Assembly: GCA_964484675.1 (NCBI GenBank)
Contig: CAZAFC010000002.1
Location: 62,001-126,000, forward strand
Reading direction: 5' to 3'
Length of the DNA stretch: 64,000 nucleotides
Origin: CAZAFC01 sp964484675
GTDB lineage: Bacteria; Patescibacteriota; Saccharimonadia; Saccharimonadales; UBA4665
A program made the translations under genes and the position numbers. How positions within the stretch are numbered: the first letter of the stretch is position 1; every line of letters begins with the position of its first letter. Below the pieces are notes generated by a model that saw nothing but the letters and a program-made list of their open reading frames with translations, searched no databases and was not told where the DNA came from. Below, piece after piece: positions 7,549-15,472 of this stretch.

Positions 7549-7815
7549 ATGACCGCAAGTACGCTGGACCTCGTCGACACGACGGAGTCGGTATCGCCCG
7601 AGACGCCGGAGCCCCGGTGCTTCGTGCAGAACGACAACGAGCTGACTCGGATCACGCTCACCGGCGGCATGACGGCCGGCATGGCGTTGGCCGCAGCCGG
7701 CGTGGTCATTCCCGACGGGTACACCCCGCTCATGAACAGCCGTCTGGCCCAAGCGGACACACCCGTAGTGCCCGACGCGTATCTGAGCTTCGCCCCGAAC
7801 CTCAGCAACGGCTGA
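7549..7815 (+). CDS. Small ubiquitin-like/beta-grasp protein ending in Gly
   Basis: This 88-aa protein has a disordered N-terminus of about 28 aa, then a compact domain. It reads as an E1-linked bacterial Ubl (MoaD/PRTRC-C-like layout): strand RITLTG, helix AGMALAAAGV, 'PDGYTPLMNSRLAQADTPV' in the place of the usual '(V/L)NG..A..dt.V', and a last strand LSFAPNLSNG. It ends Asn-Gly, a single exposed Gly as expected for adenylation. The assignment rests on pattern and on its place directly behind an E1-like gene; sequence identity to any named Ubl is not claimed. SD AAGGAG, 11 nt before the ATG. A 12-bp GC hairpin follows at 7880. Confidence 0.6.
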   Translation: MTASTLDLVDTTESVSPETPEPRCFVQNDNELTRITLTGGMTAGMALAAAGVVIPDGYTPLMNSRLAQADTPVVPDAYLSFAPNLSNG

Positions 7816-7879
7816 GAGGTACGAGCTCGTCGTCGTGACCAAGTCCTGTGCTCACCGATCTGATCGCTGAACGCAGGCC

Positions 7880-7938
7880 GCGGGACGAATGTCATCCGCT
7901 GTCGCGCATCCGCCGACAGCCAACCCCATTCGTCCCGC
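7880..7938 (+). terminator. GC hairpin ending the E1/Ubl operon
   Basis: Perfect 12-bp arms GCGGGACGAATG (7880-7891) and CATTCGTCCCGC (7927-7938), with an inner CTGTCG/CGACAG stem. No U-tract. Same design as the other accessory-gene 3' hairpins. Confidence 0.65.
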
Positions 7939-8014
7939 GCTTCACCACGCTTATCAATCAGTCGCCAAAAAGAATGCTTCGCCGCGCCTCATTCCGCCGC
8001 GAAGCACCTCGTAG

Positions 8015-8020
8015 TACAAT
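8015..8020 (+). promoter_or_regulatory. -10 box of leaderless gene
   Basis: TACAAT followed by 9 nt and the ATG at 8030; no SD. Confidence 0.5.
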
Positions 8021-8029
8021 ACGATAATT

Positions 8030-8839
8030 ATGCACCGTGATTTTTGGCACAAGCAAACCGGCGAACCGCTTTACAGCGAGCTGCTGTGGAGTCGGCCGGA
8101 AAATCGCGCCCACGCCGGCAAGTTGCTCATCGTCGGCGGCAGCGCACACGGATTCGCCGCCGAGGCCGAAAGTTTTGCCGAAAGCGTGCGCGCTGGCGTT
8201 GGCACCGCACGGGTGCTGCTGCCCGACGCCATCCAAAAGATCGTCGGCGTTATTATCGACACGGCTGACTTCGTGCCGAGCACGCCAAGCGGCAGCCTTG
8301 CCCAAAAAGCGCTTGCCGAGCTGCTGACCCAAGCGCATTGGGCCGACGGCGTGCTGCTGCCGGGCGACCTCGGCCGCAATTCCGAAACGGCCATTTTGCT
8401 CGAGAAATATCTGGCCAAGATTCCCGTCGCCACAACGCTCACCAGAGACGCTGCCGACTATCTCACCCCAGCGCCACGTGCCGCGCTCGCTCGCGCCAAC
8501 ACGCTGCTCGTGCTCAGTCTCAGCCAATTGCAAAAGCTCGCTACGAACGCCAGCACGCCGCAGGCGATCACCTTTGGGATGGACATGCTGCGGCTTGTCG
8601 ATTGGCTGCACGAGTTCACCCAGCAGCACCAGGCGTTTATCATAACAGAGCACCTGGGGACGATATTCGTCGCGGTGCAGGGTAGGATCAGCACGACAGC
8701 ACGGCCGGCGCACATGCCGCAGTGGCGGCTCAAGACTGCCACGCACGCCAGTGTGTGGTGGCTGCAAAATCCAGCCAAGCCGTTCGAGGCGCTTACCACC
8801 GCCGTGCACGAGGTGACTAGCGGCGTGGCGCGCAACTAG
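8030..8839 (+). CDS. NAD(P)H-hydrate dehydratase-like (YjeF C-terminal/ribokinase-like) protein, degenerate
   Basis: The N-terminal third matches the ADP/ATP-dependent NAD(P)HX dehydratase (NnrD) fold: AGKLLIVGGSAHGF.AEA..FAESVRAGVGTARVLLP corresponds to the 'G.vLiiGGs..y.GA..la..aA.r.GaGlv.v..p' block. True enzymes repair hydrated NAD(P)H. The C-terminal catalytic block G-(T/S)-G-D-x-L-A-G is not visible in this 269-aa protein, where THASVWWLQNP occupies the place, so activity is doubtful. It may be a CPR-specific derivative. Predicted leaderless start at 8030. It is convergent with the gene at 8849. Confidence 0.7.
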   Translation: MHRDFWHKQTGEPLYSELLWSRPENRAHAGKLLIVGGSAHGFAAEAESFAESVRAGVGTARVLLPDAIQKIVGVIIDTADFVPSTPSGSLAQKALAELLTQAHWADGVLLPGDLGRNSETAILLEKYLAKIPVATTLTRDAADYLTPAPRAALARANTLLVLSLSQLQKLATNASTPQAITFGMDMLRLVDWLHEFTQQHQAFIITEHLGTIFVAVQGRISTTARPAHMPQWRLKTATHASVWWLQNPAKPFEALTTAVHEVTSGVARN

Positions 8840-8848
8840 CCAAACCAG

Positions 8849-9616
8849 CTACAACACCATCGGCAAGCTAGCCACTCGCACCGCGCTGCGCCGGCGAGCA
8901 CTCGGCTCAGGCGTCGCCAGCCCAACAACAGCCGAAGCCGCCGCCGCACGGTAGCTCGCTACGCTCGCCGACCGCAGCTGGTGCCTGCGGCCAAGCCGCG
9001 CACTCGTACTGCTAGAAGACGATTCCGCCGAGGTTGCAGTGTGCCGAGCGTGGTGCGCCAAGTTGTGGGCCTGCACCATTTCGGCTGAGGTGCGATCCGG
9101 CAACAGTGCCAAAGCAATCGCGCCGAGCGGGTAAAAATTCTTGGCATGCTGCGAATCAGCGGAGACCTGATTAAGATCCTCGAGCGCCGTCGCCAAAACG
9201 GTGTCAACGTATGTAAAAGCGACCCTATTAATACGCCGCGTCCGGTGCTCCTGGCGCACCGTCTGGCTCAGCGCCATGCGCGCCACCACCCGTGCGCTCT
9301 CCAGGCGCACGTTGCGGCGCTCCACATCGCGCGGCGCCAGCTCAACCAATCCGCTGTGCACATTGAGCGCGCCCTGAGCCAGCTGAAACGCCTTGTCAAA
9401 ATACTCGTCACCCTGGCGATACAGCCCGACAGCCTGGCCGCGCAGCGCCCGCCCAAACTCCGAGTCATTTGGTGCCTGCGTCGTCGCCAAGCCATACGCC
9501 ATCGCCGCCAGCTCAACCTGGCCAGCCGAGTGGAACCGCTGCGCCCGAATCATCATATCGTCAAATGTCAACGGCTCTACAGGTGACGCCAGCCCTAGGT
9601 AATCTTCAACATTCAT
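8849..9616 (-). CDS. Helical repeat-like protein of unknown function
   Basis: I do not recognise a named family. The 255-aa protein is soluble and alpha-helical. Residues 20-75 (FHSAGQVELAAMAYGLATTQAP, RGQAVGLYRQGDEYFDKAFQLAQ) look like TPR-type helical hairpins. Residues from about 195 onwards are low-complexity Ser/Ala/Arg-rich. There is no signal peptide. The ATG at 9616 lies 8 nt after a GATACT -10 hexamer, so it is probably leaderless. It ends 10 nt from the convergent NnrD-like gene. Confidence 0.75.
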   Translation of the reverse strand: MNVEDYLGLASPVEPLTFDDMMIRAQRFHSAGQVELAAMAYGLATTQAPNDSEFGRALRGQAVGLYRQGDEYFDKAFQLAQGALNVHSGLVELAPRDVERRNVRLESARVVARMALSQTVRQEHRTRRINRVAFTYVDTVLATALEDLNQVSADSQHAKNFYPLGAIALALLPDRTSAEMVQAHNLAHHARHTATSAESSSSSTSARLGRRHQLRSASVASYRAAAASAVVGLATPEPSARRRSAVRVASLPMVL

Positions 9617-9624
9617 GTTGCCAG

Positions 9625-9630
9625 AGTATC
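9625..9630 (-). promoter_or_regulatory. -10 box of leaderless gene
   Basis: GATACT on the minus strand, 8 nt before the ATG at 9616. Confidence 0.4.
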
Positions 9631-9768
9631 ACACACCTGCAGCATAAATCACGATGACAAACCTCACACCATTGCCGTAGCCACATGCGCATAGCAGAGT
9701 GGTCAGCCATCATTTGCAGCCAAACGTAAGAACGGGGATCGTGCGTAAAAAGCAGCCGAGCCGGACCG

Positions 9769-9996
9769 CTATGCAGTGCTTTCCTGGCGATGCGCAGGCT
9801 CATGACGGTACCGCGAGAAGTAGTAGTACAGCGCTGCAAACGTATGAAGAATTACAAATGCCAACACCCACAACAGCTTCTGTGGTCGGCTCAGCAGCTT
9901 GCTTTTCAGCATATGCACGAACATTGTGGCTTCAAACCCCAGCACCACCGCAGCCACAAGCAAAATAGCGACCTCAGGAGATCCTATTGCAAACAT
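9769..9996 (-). CDS. Small two-TM membrane protein (PLDc_N-like)
   Basis: This 75-aa protein has two hydrophobic helices (about 8-28 and 40-60) joined by a short basic loop, and the second ends in ALYYYFSRYR. The pattern 'K.LWVL.F.ILH...ALYYYF.R' resembles the phospholipase D nuclease N-terminal (PLDc_N) membrane module, often found alone in small proteins of unknown role. GAGG lies 6 nt before the ATG. The sequence between it and tRNA-Leu (9997-10297) contains only the hairpin listed below. Confidence 0.7.
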   Translation of the reverse strand: MFAIGSPEVAILLVAAVVLGFEATMFVHMLKSKLLSRPQKLLWVLAFVILHTFAALYYYFSRYRHEPAHRQESTA

Positions 9997-10199
9997 AACC
10001 TCAGCCTACATCCTTTCCGGGCTTTTTGAGCATCCTGTTTCCTTTGATAGATCGAGAAGTGGGCAATTGCCCGCCGAGATACTAGCACACCTTCCTTCAG
10101 ACGCAAATGCAAAGCATGTTCAATGCAAATCGCGTGATGCAACGTCAGCCATACCATAATAAGCGTAAAAAGTATCTCAAGACTATGCGCCGGAACAGC

Positions 10200-10233
10200 G
10201 AAACGCCACCTTCGCAAACAAAGGTGGCGTTTC
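10200..10233 (-). terminator. Hairpin downstream of tRNA-Leu
   Basis: Perfect 13-bp stem GAAACGCCACCTT/AAGGTGGCGTTTC with an 8-nt loop, 65 bp beyond the tRNA 3' end. It is symmetric and could act on both strands. Confidence 0.7.
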
Positions 10234-10297
10234 GTGCAAACCGTGGCCGATCTGCTCGCCGCCGAGTGTGGTGATCAGCGTGCGAGTACATCCGCGA

Positions 10298-10384
10298 TGG
10301 TGGGCGAGGAGGGAATCGAACCCTCACGAGCGCAAGCTCACAGGATTTTGAGTCCAGCGCGTCTACCAATTCCGCCACCCGCCC
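10298..10384 (-). tRNA. tRNA-Leu (CAA)
   Basis: Class II tRNA, 87 nt with CCA encoded. Acceptor GGGCGGG pairs with CTCGCCC. D arm TGGCGGAATTGGTAGACGC. Anticodon loop CTCAAAA gives CAA. Long variable arm, then T arm GAGGG-TTCGATT-CCCTC. The anticodon stem has one T-T mismatch. Confidence 0.95.
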
Positions 10385-10468
10385 AGGTGCAAACTCAAAC
10401 TTGGTAGGCTTGACTCGCGCTATTGTACTATACTTAGAGGCAGAAAGCGAGCCTTCGCTATTTTAGCT

Positions 10469-12145
10469 ATGAATCCATTATTTCCAAGCAACAATTCAGA
10501 CGAGAATCAGTCGGGCAAACCAGACCCCGGCTACGTGCTGCCGCGGCAGCATGGCAAGATTCAGCCGCTGCACACGCGCGAGGAGCTGCGATCCCACCAA
10601 GAGTTGACTGAGTTGACCACGCCAGCTCATTCTCAAGCACAGAGCCAGCAAACGCAGCATGTGCAGACGCAGCCCGCGCCGCACGCTCCATTCACACAGA
10701 GCCAGCCCACAACCGCAAGCGACAATCCCGCCGCCAATCTCATCCGCCACAAAATCGACCATCTCTACGCTCACGAGCCGAGCACGCGTGCCGAGCTTGC
10801 CGAAACCGAAGCGATCAAGCCGCGCAGCAAGCATCAGCAATTCATGCACGATCTGAGCGTGAGCGGCCGGCCGCTGGCCGAGATTCAAGTCGCCTGGCAC
10901 AAGTATTACACCGAGCTGCCCGACACCGAAAAGCACGAAGTGTGGCAAGAATTCTACGCGGCCAATGAGCGCCAGCCGTCGGCGTACACGCAGTACGTAC
11001 AGAAACAACAGGCATTGGCCCAGACTCACACTGCTCAAATGTCCGAACACGGTGCATCCGCCGAACAGCACGCTGGCGAGCACGCGTCGCAGCTCATTTT
11101 GCCCGGCTCCCATGCACATTCAGGAGCGGCCAAGCCAGCCAGCGCCGTACTCACGCCCACCGAAGCGCTGCTCGCTCGTTACGAAGGCCGGCTCAACACC
11201 GGCGATGAGTCCGACACCGGTCCAGCCATCTTCCGCAGCGCAAGATCTCGCAAAAAAGCCAGCACAAAGTCTGGCGTGCCCAGCAGCACTAGCCAAACAA
11301 GCGCCGAGCCGCAAGGTCTGCCGAGCCTGCCGCACAAAGTCACGCGCGACAAACGCAGCATCGAAGCCATCCGCCGCCAGATCAAAACTCGCGTGCGTGC
11401 CGCCAACGACCGCGTGCCGCAGCAAGCCAAGCGCCAGCTCAAATCGCTGTTCTTCGGCCTGAGCATGGGCGCGTTGGTGCTGCTCGTGTTCCTGTTCGGC
11501 TTTTTCAATGAAGTTATCATCGCGCCGTTCATCCAGCCGAGCCGCCACGCCAGCGCCACGCCGATCATTCTCACCAGCCAAGATCTGGCGCCCGGCTCCA
11601 CGCCAGAGGTGATTATCCCCAAAATCAATGTCGAAATCCCGGTCGACTACACCCAAACCAGCAGCAACGAAAGCGACATCGAAGGCTCGCTCCAAAACGG
11701 CGTCGTGCATTATCCTACCACCACGGTGCCCGGCCAAAAGGGCAACGCCGCGTTCTTCGGCCACTCGAGCAACAACATCTTTAACCCCGGCAAGTACAAA
11801 TTCGCCTTCGTGCTCCTGCACACGCTCGTGCCCGGCGACATTTTCTACCTCACCTATAATCAAAAAGTCTACACCTACCGCGTCTACGACAAAAAGATCG
11901 TCTCGCCAAAGGACGTATCAGTGCTCGACAACGTCGACGGCCGCGTTGCCACCGCCACGCTCATCACCTGTGATCCGCCCGGCACCTCGCTCAATCGCCT
12001 CGTGGTTTGGGGAGAGCAAGTGAGTCCCGACCCGACCGCCAACGGCGACAGCAGCACGAGCAACGCCACCACGCAGCCGACCGTCCTGGCAAGCAACGGC
12101 CCGACGCTCTGGGGTCGGCTGACGCACTGGGTCACCCACTGGTAG
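10469..12145 (+). CDS. Sortase-family transpeptidase with long cytoplasmic N-terminus
   Basis: Sortases cleave sorting signals and attach proteins to the cell surface. This 558-aa protein has about 325 residues of Gln/His/Ala-rich low-complexity N-terminal sequence with basic patches, one TM helix (about 328-350, SLFFGLSMGALVLLVFLFGFF) and a C-terminal sortase domain. Catalytic residues are visible: His in FFGHSSN, Cys in TLITCDPPG and Arg in LNRLVVWG. The domain opens with VIIPKINVEIPV and contains the usual G.V.YP..T.PGQ.GN motif. The N-terminus is far longer than in standard sortases (200-300 aa). No LPXTG-type substrate is visible in the window. Confidence 0.9.
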   Translation: MNPLFPSNNSDENQSGKPDPGYVLPRQHGKIQPLHTREELRSHQELTELTTPAHSQAQSQQTQHVQTQPAPHAPFTQSQPTTASDNPAANLIRHKIDHLYAHEPSTRAELAETEAIKPRSKHQQFMHDLSVSGRPLAEIQVAWHKYYTELPDTEKHEVWQEFYAANERQPSAYTQYVQKQQALAQTHTAQMSEHGASAEQHAGEHASQLILPGSHAHSGAAKPASAVLTPTEALLARYEGRLNTGDESDTGPAIFRSARSRKKASTKSGVPSSTSQTSAEPQGLPSLPHKVTRDKRSIEAIRRQIKTRVRAANDRVPQQAKRQLKSLFFGLSMGALVLLVFLFGFFNEVIIAPFIQPSRHASATPIILTSQDLAPGSTPEVIIPKINVEIPVDYTQTSSNESDIEGSLQNGVVHYPTTTVPGQKGNAAFFGHSSNNIFNPGKYKFAFVLLHTLVPGDIFYLTYNQKVYTYRVYDKKIVSPKDVSVLDNVDGRVATATLITCDPPGTSLNRLVVWGEQVSPDPTANGDSSTSNATTQPTVLASNGPTLWGRLTHWVTHW

Positions 12146-12291
12146 CTCACGCCCGAAAAAACAGGGCAGGGCCGCACAGTGCAAACATGGAAACTGGCTT
12201 TGCAGGGAGTGCTTTTCCAAAGCTCGAAAAGCATATCTCGCCTAACTAAGCTCACTAAATATAGTCGAGACGCGGGTAGGCAAATTACATA

Positions 12292-13812
12292 CTACAAGTC
12301 GGCTGCGGTGCGCAAATACGTCCGGGTCAGCTCGGGCTGCGTGAGAACCGCGGCAGGTGCGCTCGTGCCGGCGTCAATCTTGGCACCAGGCGACGCCAGC
12401 GAATACAGCGCTTCGTACTGCGGATCGAAAAACGGCAGGTAGCCCGGCGTCGCCGCGCTGAGCGCCCGCTGATTAGCGCTGTCATAATCAAACACTAGCG
12501 TGCGGCCGTTGCTCACCAAACCCACACGCGCGCCATCAATCCAGGCAGCATGCGGTTGCGGCGCATCGAGCGGCGTTTTGATCTGATACGTGTAATTTTT
12601 GTCATTGCGCGTGTCGTATGTGGCAAAATGGTCGCCGCTCTCAGCCATCACATACTGGTTCGACGGCGAGAAGGCCAGATAATTCGGCGCATCGAGCTTG
12701 AGAATCTCGATGGGCACAAGCACGTTTGTGGCGTTCTGAAGCGTCGCCTCCGGATCTTTGTATACATAAATCTTGTTCTCACTTGAAGCACCGGCCGCCA
12801 TAAACCACGCGCCGTCGTACTGTCCAAGATCGAGCAAATACTGCGGCGCGCCGGCCGGCAGCGTGCGCAAAGTGTACGTTTGGTCGTTGTCGCGCAGCTT
12901 GACAGCAACGGTATCTTTCGCCGGCGATTGATCGGTCACAAACAGCATCATGTGGTCGCCATATTGCCGGAACGCCAGCACATGGTCGAGATACAGCTGC
13001 GCTTGCGGCTGTTTGAGCGATGCTTGGCTGAGCACGCCCGTCGCCGGATCAAATTCATAATAGTGATCGTACTGGCCGTTCAAAAGCTCGAGCTGCGGCG
13101 GATTCGCACCGAGCACGGTCGCCAGATTGAGCGACTGCGCCGGATCTTGCCGATCGACGAGCACATATTCACGGTGCTGTTGGCCGGATTTCTGGAAGGT
13201 GTGCGCAAGCACCACGTGGCGATTATCGCCAGCCCACGCCACAAGCGTCCAGCTTTGCGTGCCGTCGCCTTTGGTAAAGCTACTATCCGGCAGCGTAAAT
13301 TGACTCGCCACGACCTTCAGCGGCGACTTCGTGTCGAACAGATCAAATGAGCCGGCCGCGTTGCCGTCCTGCACCAGTATCCAGCGTCGATCCAAACTCT
13401 GCGCCATGAGCCCTGGTGCCGCCGAATACTGCTTCACGCTCGAGGTCGTCAGCTGCGTGGGCAGCAATACCGGGTAATCAAAATGCTCCACGATGCCGCC
13501 TTGCACGGTCACGCTCCGCTGCCAATCGGCGTAGCCCGGTCGCTTGAGTTGCAGCGTGTACTGGCCGGCTTCGAGCGTCAGCCGCGCGTTTGTCGTGCCC
13601 GTTTTTTCGCCGTTCACATACATGTCCGCGTTTGGTGCCGACGAGACAAACACCAGGCCGTTTTGCACTACTTGGCCGTTTTTCAGCCAGTAGCCCTTGG
13701 CCAAATACACAAGGATCGTCGTGGCCAGCCCGAGCGCAATCGCCGTGAGCCCGTAGCCGATCAGGAGGCGAATTTTGTACGATTTTTGTTTTTTGGGGTC
13801 AAGAAAATCCAT
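12292..13812 (-). CDS. Membrane-anchored PEGA-domain protein with beta-propeller-like region
   Basis: The 506-aa protein has an N-terminal TM helix (about 15-37). A PEGA domain follows at about 50-112 (VFVSSAPNADMYVNGEKTGTTNA..TLEAGQYTLQLKRPGY), a fold of surface-layer and outer proteins. After it comes a long beta-rich external region with repeated '..LSPDNRYV/ESGD'-like segments reminiscent of WD40/TolB-type propellers. This architecture is common in CPR/Saccharibacteria envelopes; function unknown. TATAAT lies 11 nt upstream of the ATG with no SD, so the leader is at most a few nucleotides. Confidence 0.85.
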   Translation of the reverse strand: MDFLDPKKQKSYKIRLLIGYGLTAIALGLATTILVYLAKGYWLKNGQVVQNGLVFVSSAPNADMYVNGEKTGTTNARLTLEAGQYTLQLKRPGYADWQRSVTVQGGIVEHFDYPVLLPTQLTTSSVKQYSAAPGLMAQSLDRRWILVQDGNAAGSFDLFDTKSPLKVVASQFTLPDSSFTKGDGTQSWTLVAWAGDNRHVVLAHTFQKSGQQHREYVLVDRQDPAQSLNLATVLGANPPQLELLNGQYDHYYEFDPATGVLSQASLKQPQAQLYLDHVLAFRQYGDHMMLFVTDQSPAKDTVAVKLRDNDQTYTLRTLPAGAPQYLLDLGQYDGAWFMAAGASSENKIYVYKDPEATLQNATNVLVPIEILKLDAPNYLAFSPSNQYVMAESGDHFATYDTRNDKNYTYQIKTPLDAPQPHAAWIDGARVGLVSNGRTLVFDYDSANQRALSAATPGYLPFFDPQYEALYSLASPGAKIDAGTSAPAAVLTQPELTRTYLRTAADL

Positions 13813-13952
13813 AACGCGTACTTATTATACGCACGTCGGGGCACAATTTTCAAAAGATTCCCAAGAAGGCCAAAAGTTCAGCTTGCAGTCGGCAGGCAAG
13901 CGCGTTAAGATACCTGTAACGCCGCGTAAGCGGAATCAAAAGGTAACAACGA

Positions 13953-15413
13953 GTGGCGCACAAAAACATAATTGAACTGAACGGCAAACAGTACGACGCG
14001 CGCACGGGCGCCATTGTAGGCAACAGCGTGACTGCCGCCAAGCCGGTGCAGCCACATGCGAGTCGCGGCCGCGCGATGGATGGATTTTTCAGAGCAAAAG
14101 ATGCTCCGGCGCATGGCGCGACCACTTCGCATGCAGAAGTGCACTCGACCCCGGCTGGCCACGTCTCAACTTCGGCGCACGCCCATCACATTCAGGCCGC
14201 AGCGTCGGCCGGCGCCACCCACACCTCGGCCGCTCATCAGCACGCAGCCTCAGCCAAAGACACTGCTCAAGTCACGCACCAGCCCAGCCGTCCGAATCCG
14301 GCAGCAAAGCAGCTTGATGTCGCACGCTCCGGCAAAAAGCCTGTCATGCACCATCCGGCGCAAAAGCCCAAGACACTCATGCGCTCAGCCGTCACCAAGC
14401 CGGATTTCAAGCGCAAGCCAGCCATCAAAACGCAAGCACCCGCCGAAGTTATGGCTGCGCCGATTGCCACCATCGTGCCCAAAGCCTCTGCCATGCAGGT
14501 GAGCAAAAGCCGGCTGGCGCGCGCCCGCCACACGCCGCTCAGCGGACAGGTGCAGCATTTTCAGCCGCTCAAGTCGAGCGACAGCGCACCGTTCAAAGCC
14601 CCAGCCTCACACGCAAGCAACGTTGTCGCGCCAGGAAATATCGCTGCCACGGCCCAGCCGAGCAGCTCAGTCACGCCCGCGGCCGCAGCGTCGGCAGGCA
14701 ATCACGTGCCGCGCTCTGACAATGCACGGCCGATTGTTCGCGGCCAGCATGCCGCCGATGTGCGCGCTCACAGCGTGGCAGCTCGGCCGCATGCTCATCC
14801 AGACCATGCGGCCAGTGTTCCCGCGCGAGCACATACTTCAGCCAGCGCCAGTTCGCGCGGCTCAACTGATATTTTTGAAGCAGCGCTGGCGCGTGCCACC
14901 AGCCACGAGCAAACCTATCATCGACCGCCCAAAGCCAAGCACACTCGCTTGCACATCAAGAATCGTAAACTCATCGGCATCGGCGCTGGCTTCGGCACGC
15001 TCCTCATCCTCGGCGGCTTTATCGCGTATGCCAATATGCCGAGCATTGCCATCCGCCTCGCTTCGGCCAACGCCGGCTTCCACGCGCAGTTACCCGGCTA
15101 CCAGCCGACAGGTTACGCGCTCGATAGCAACATTAAGAGCACGAGCGGCGTCGTGAGCTTCAGCTATCGCTCAGGTGACAGCACGCTCAACATCACCCAG
15201 CAACCATCGAGCTGGGACAGCCAAACGCTCTACGAAAACGCCATCGCGCTCAACAGCCAAAAATACAAGAGCATCCAAAGCCAAGGCCACACCATCTACA
15301 TCTACAACCGCGGTGACACGGCAAGCTGGGTGACTGGCGGTATTCGCTACGACATCACCGGCACGGCCGACCTCACCACCGACCAAATCACCAGCCTCGC
15401 GGCCAGCATGTAG
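13953..15413 (+). CDS. TM-anchored protein with Ala/His/Ser-rich linker and small external domain
   Basis: The 486-aa protein starts with a short conserved-looking motif (NIIELNGKQYDARTG). About 290 low-complexity Ala/His/Ser/Pro-rich residues follow. A TM helix lies at about 338-360 (LIGIGAGFGTLLILGGFIAYA), and a 125-aa external domain (LPGYQPTGYALDSN... ITSLAASM) resembles DUF4367-type domains. The GTG start with AAAGGT upstream lies 140 nt from the divergent PEGA gene. The cytoplasmic-linker/TM/external-domain layout repeats that of the sortase and the DUF3048 protein, so these probably belong to one surface system (inference). Confidence 0.8.
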   Translation: MAHKNIIELNGKQYDARTGAIVGNSVTAAKPVQPHASRGRAMDGFFRAKDAPAHGATTSHAEVHSTPAGHVSTSAHAHHIQAAASAGATHTSAAHQHAASAKDTAQVTHQPSRPNPAAKQLDVARSGKKPVMHHPAQKPKTLMRSAVTKPDFKRKPAIKTQAPAEVMAAPIATIVPKASAMQVSKSRLARARHTPLSGQVQHFQPLKSSDSAPFKAPASHASNVVAPGNIAATAQPSSSVTPAAAASAGNHVPRSDNARPIVRGQHAADVRAHSVAARPHAHPDHAASVPARAHTSASASSRGSTDIFEAALARATSHEQTYHRPPKAKHTRLHIKNRKLIGIGAGFGTLLILGGFIAYANMPSIAIRLASANAGFHAQLPGYQPTGYALDSNIKSTSGVVSFSYRSGDSTLNITQQPSSWDSQTLYENAIALNSQKYKSIQSQGHTIYIYNRGDTASWVTGGIRYDITGTADLTTDQITSLAASM

Positions 15414-15460
15414 CGTAAGCACGGCGGTAATTACTGCTCGCAACAGAGAGCATTTCATGC

Positions 15461-15466
15461 TACAGT
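15461..15466 (+). promoter_or_regulatory. -10 box of leaderless gltX
   Basis: TACAGT, 6 nt before the ATG at 15473; no SD. Confidence 0.5.
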
Positions 15467-15472
15467 GTCGGC

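Noticed and set aside
10469..12145. LPXTG sorting substrates for the sortase within the window
   Set aside because: No surface protein here shows a C-terminal LPXTG-TM-basic tail.
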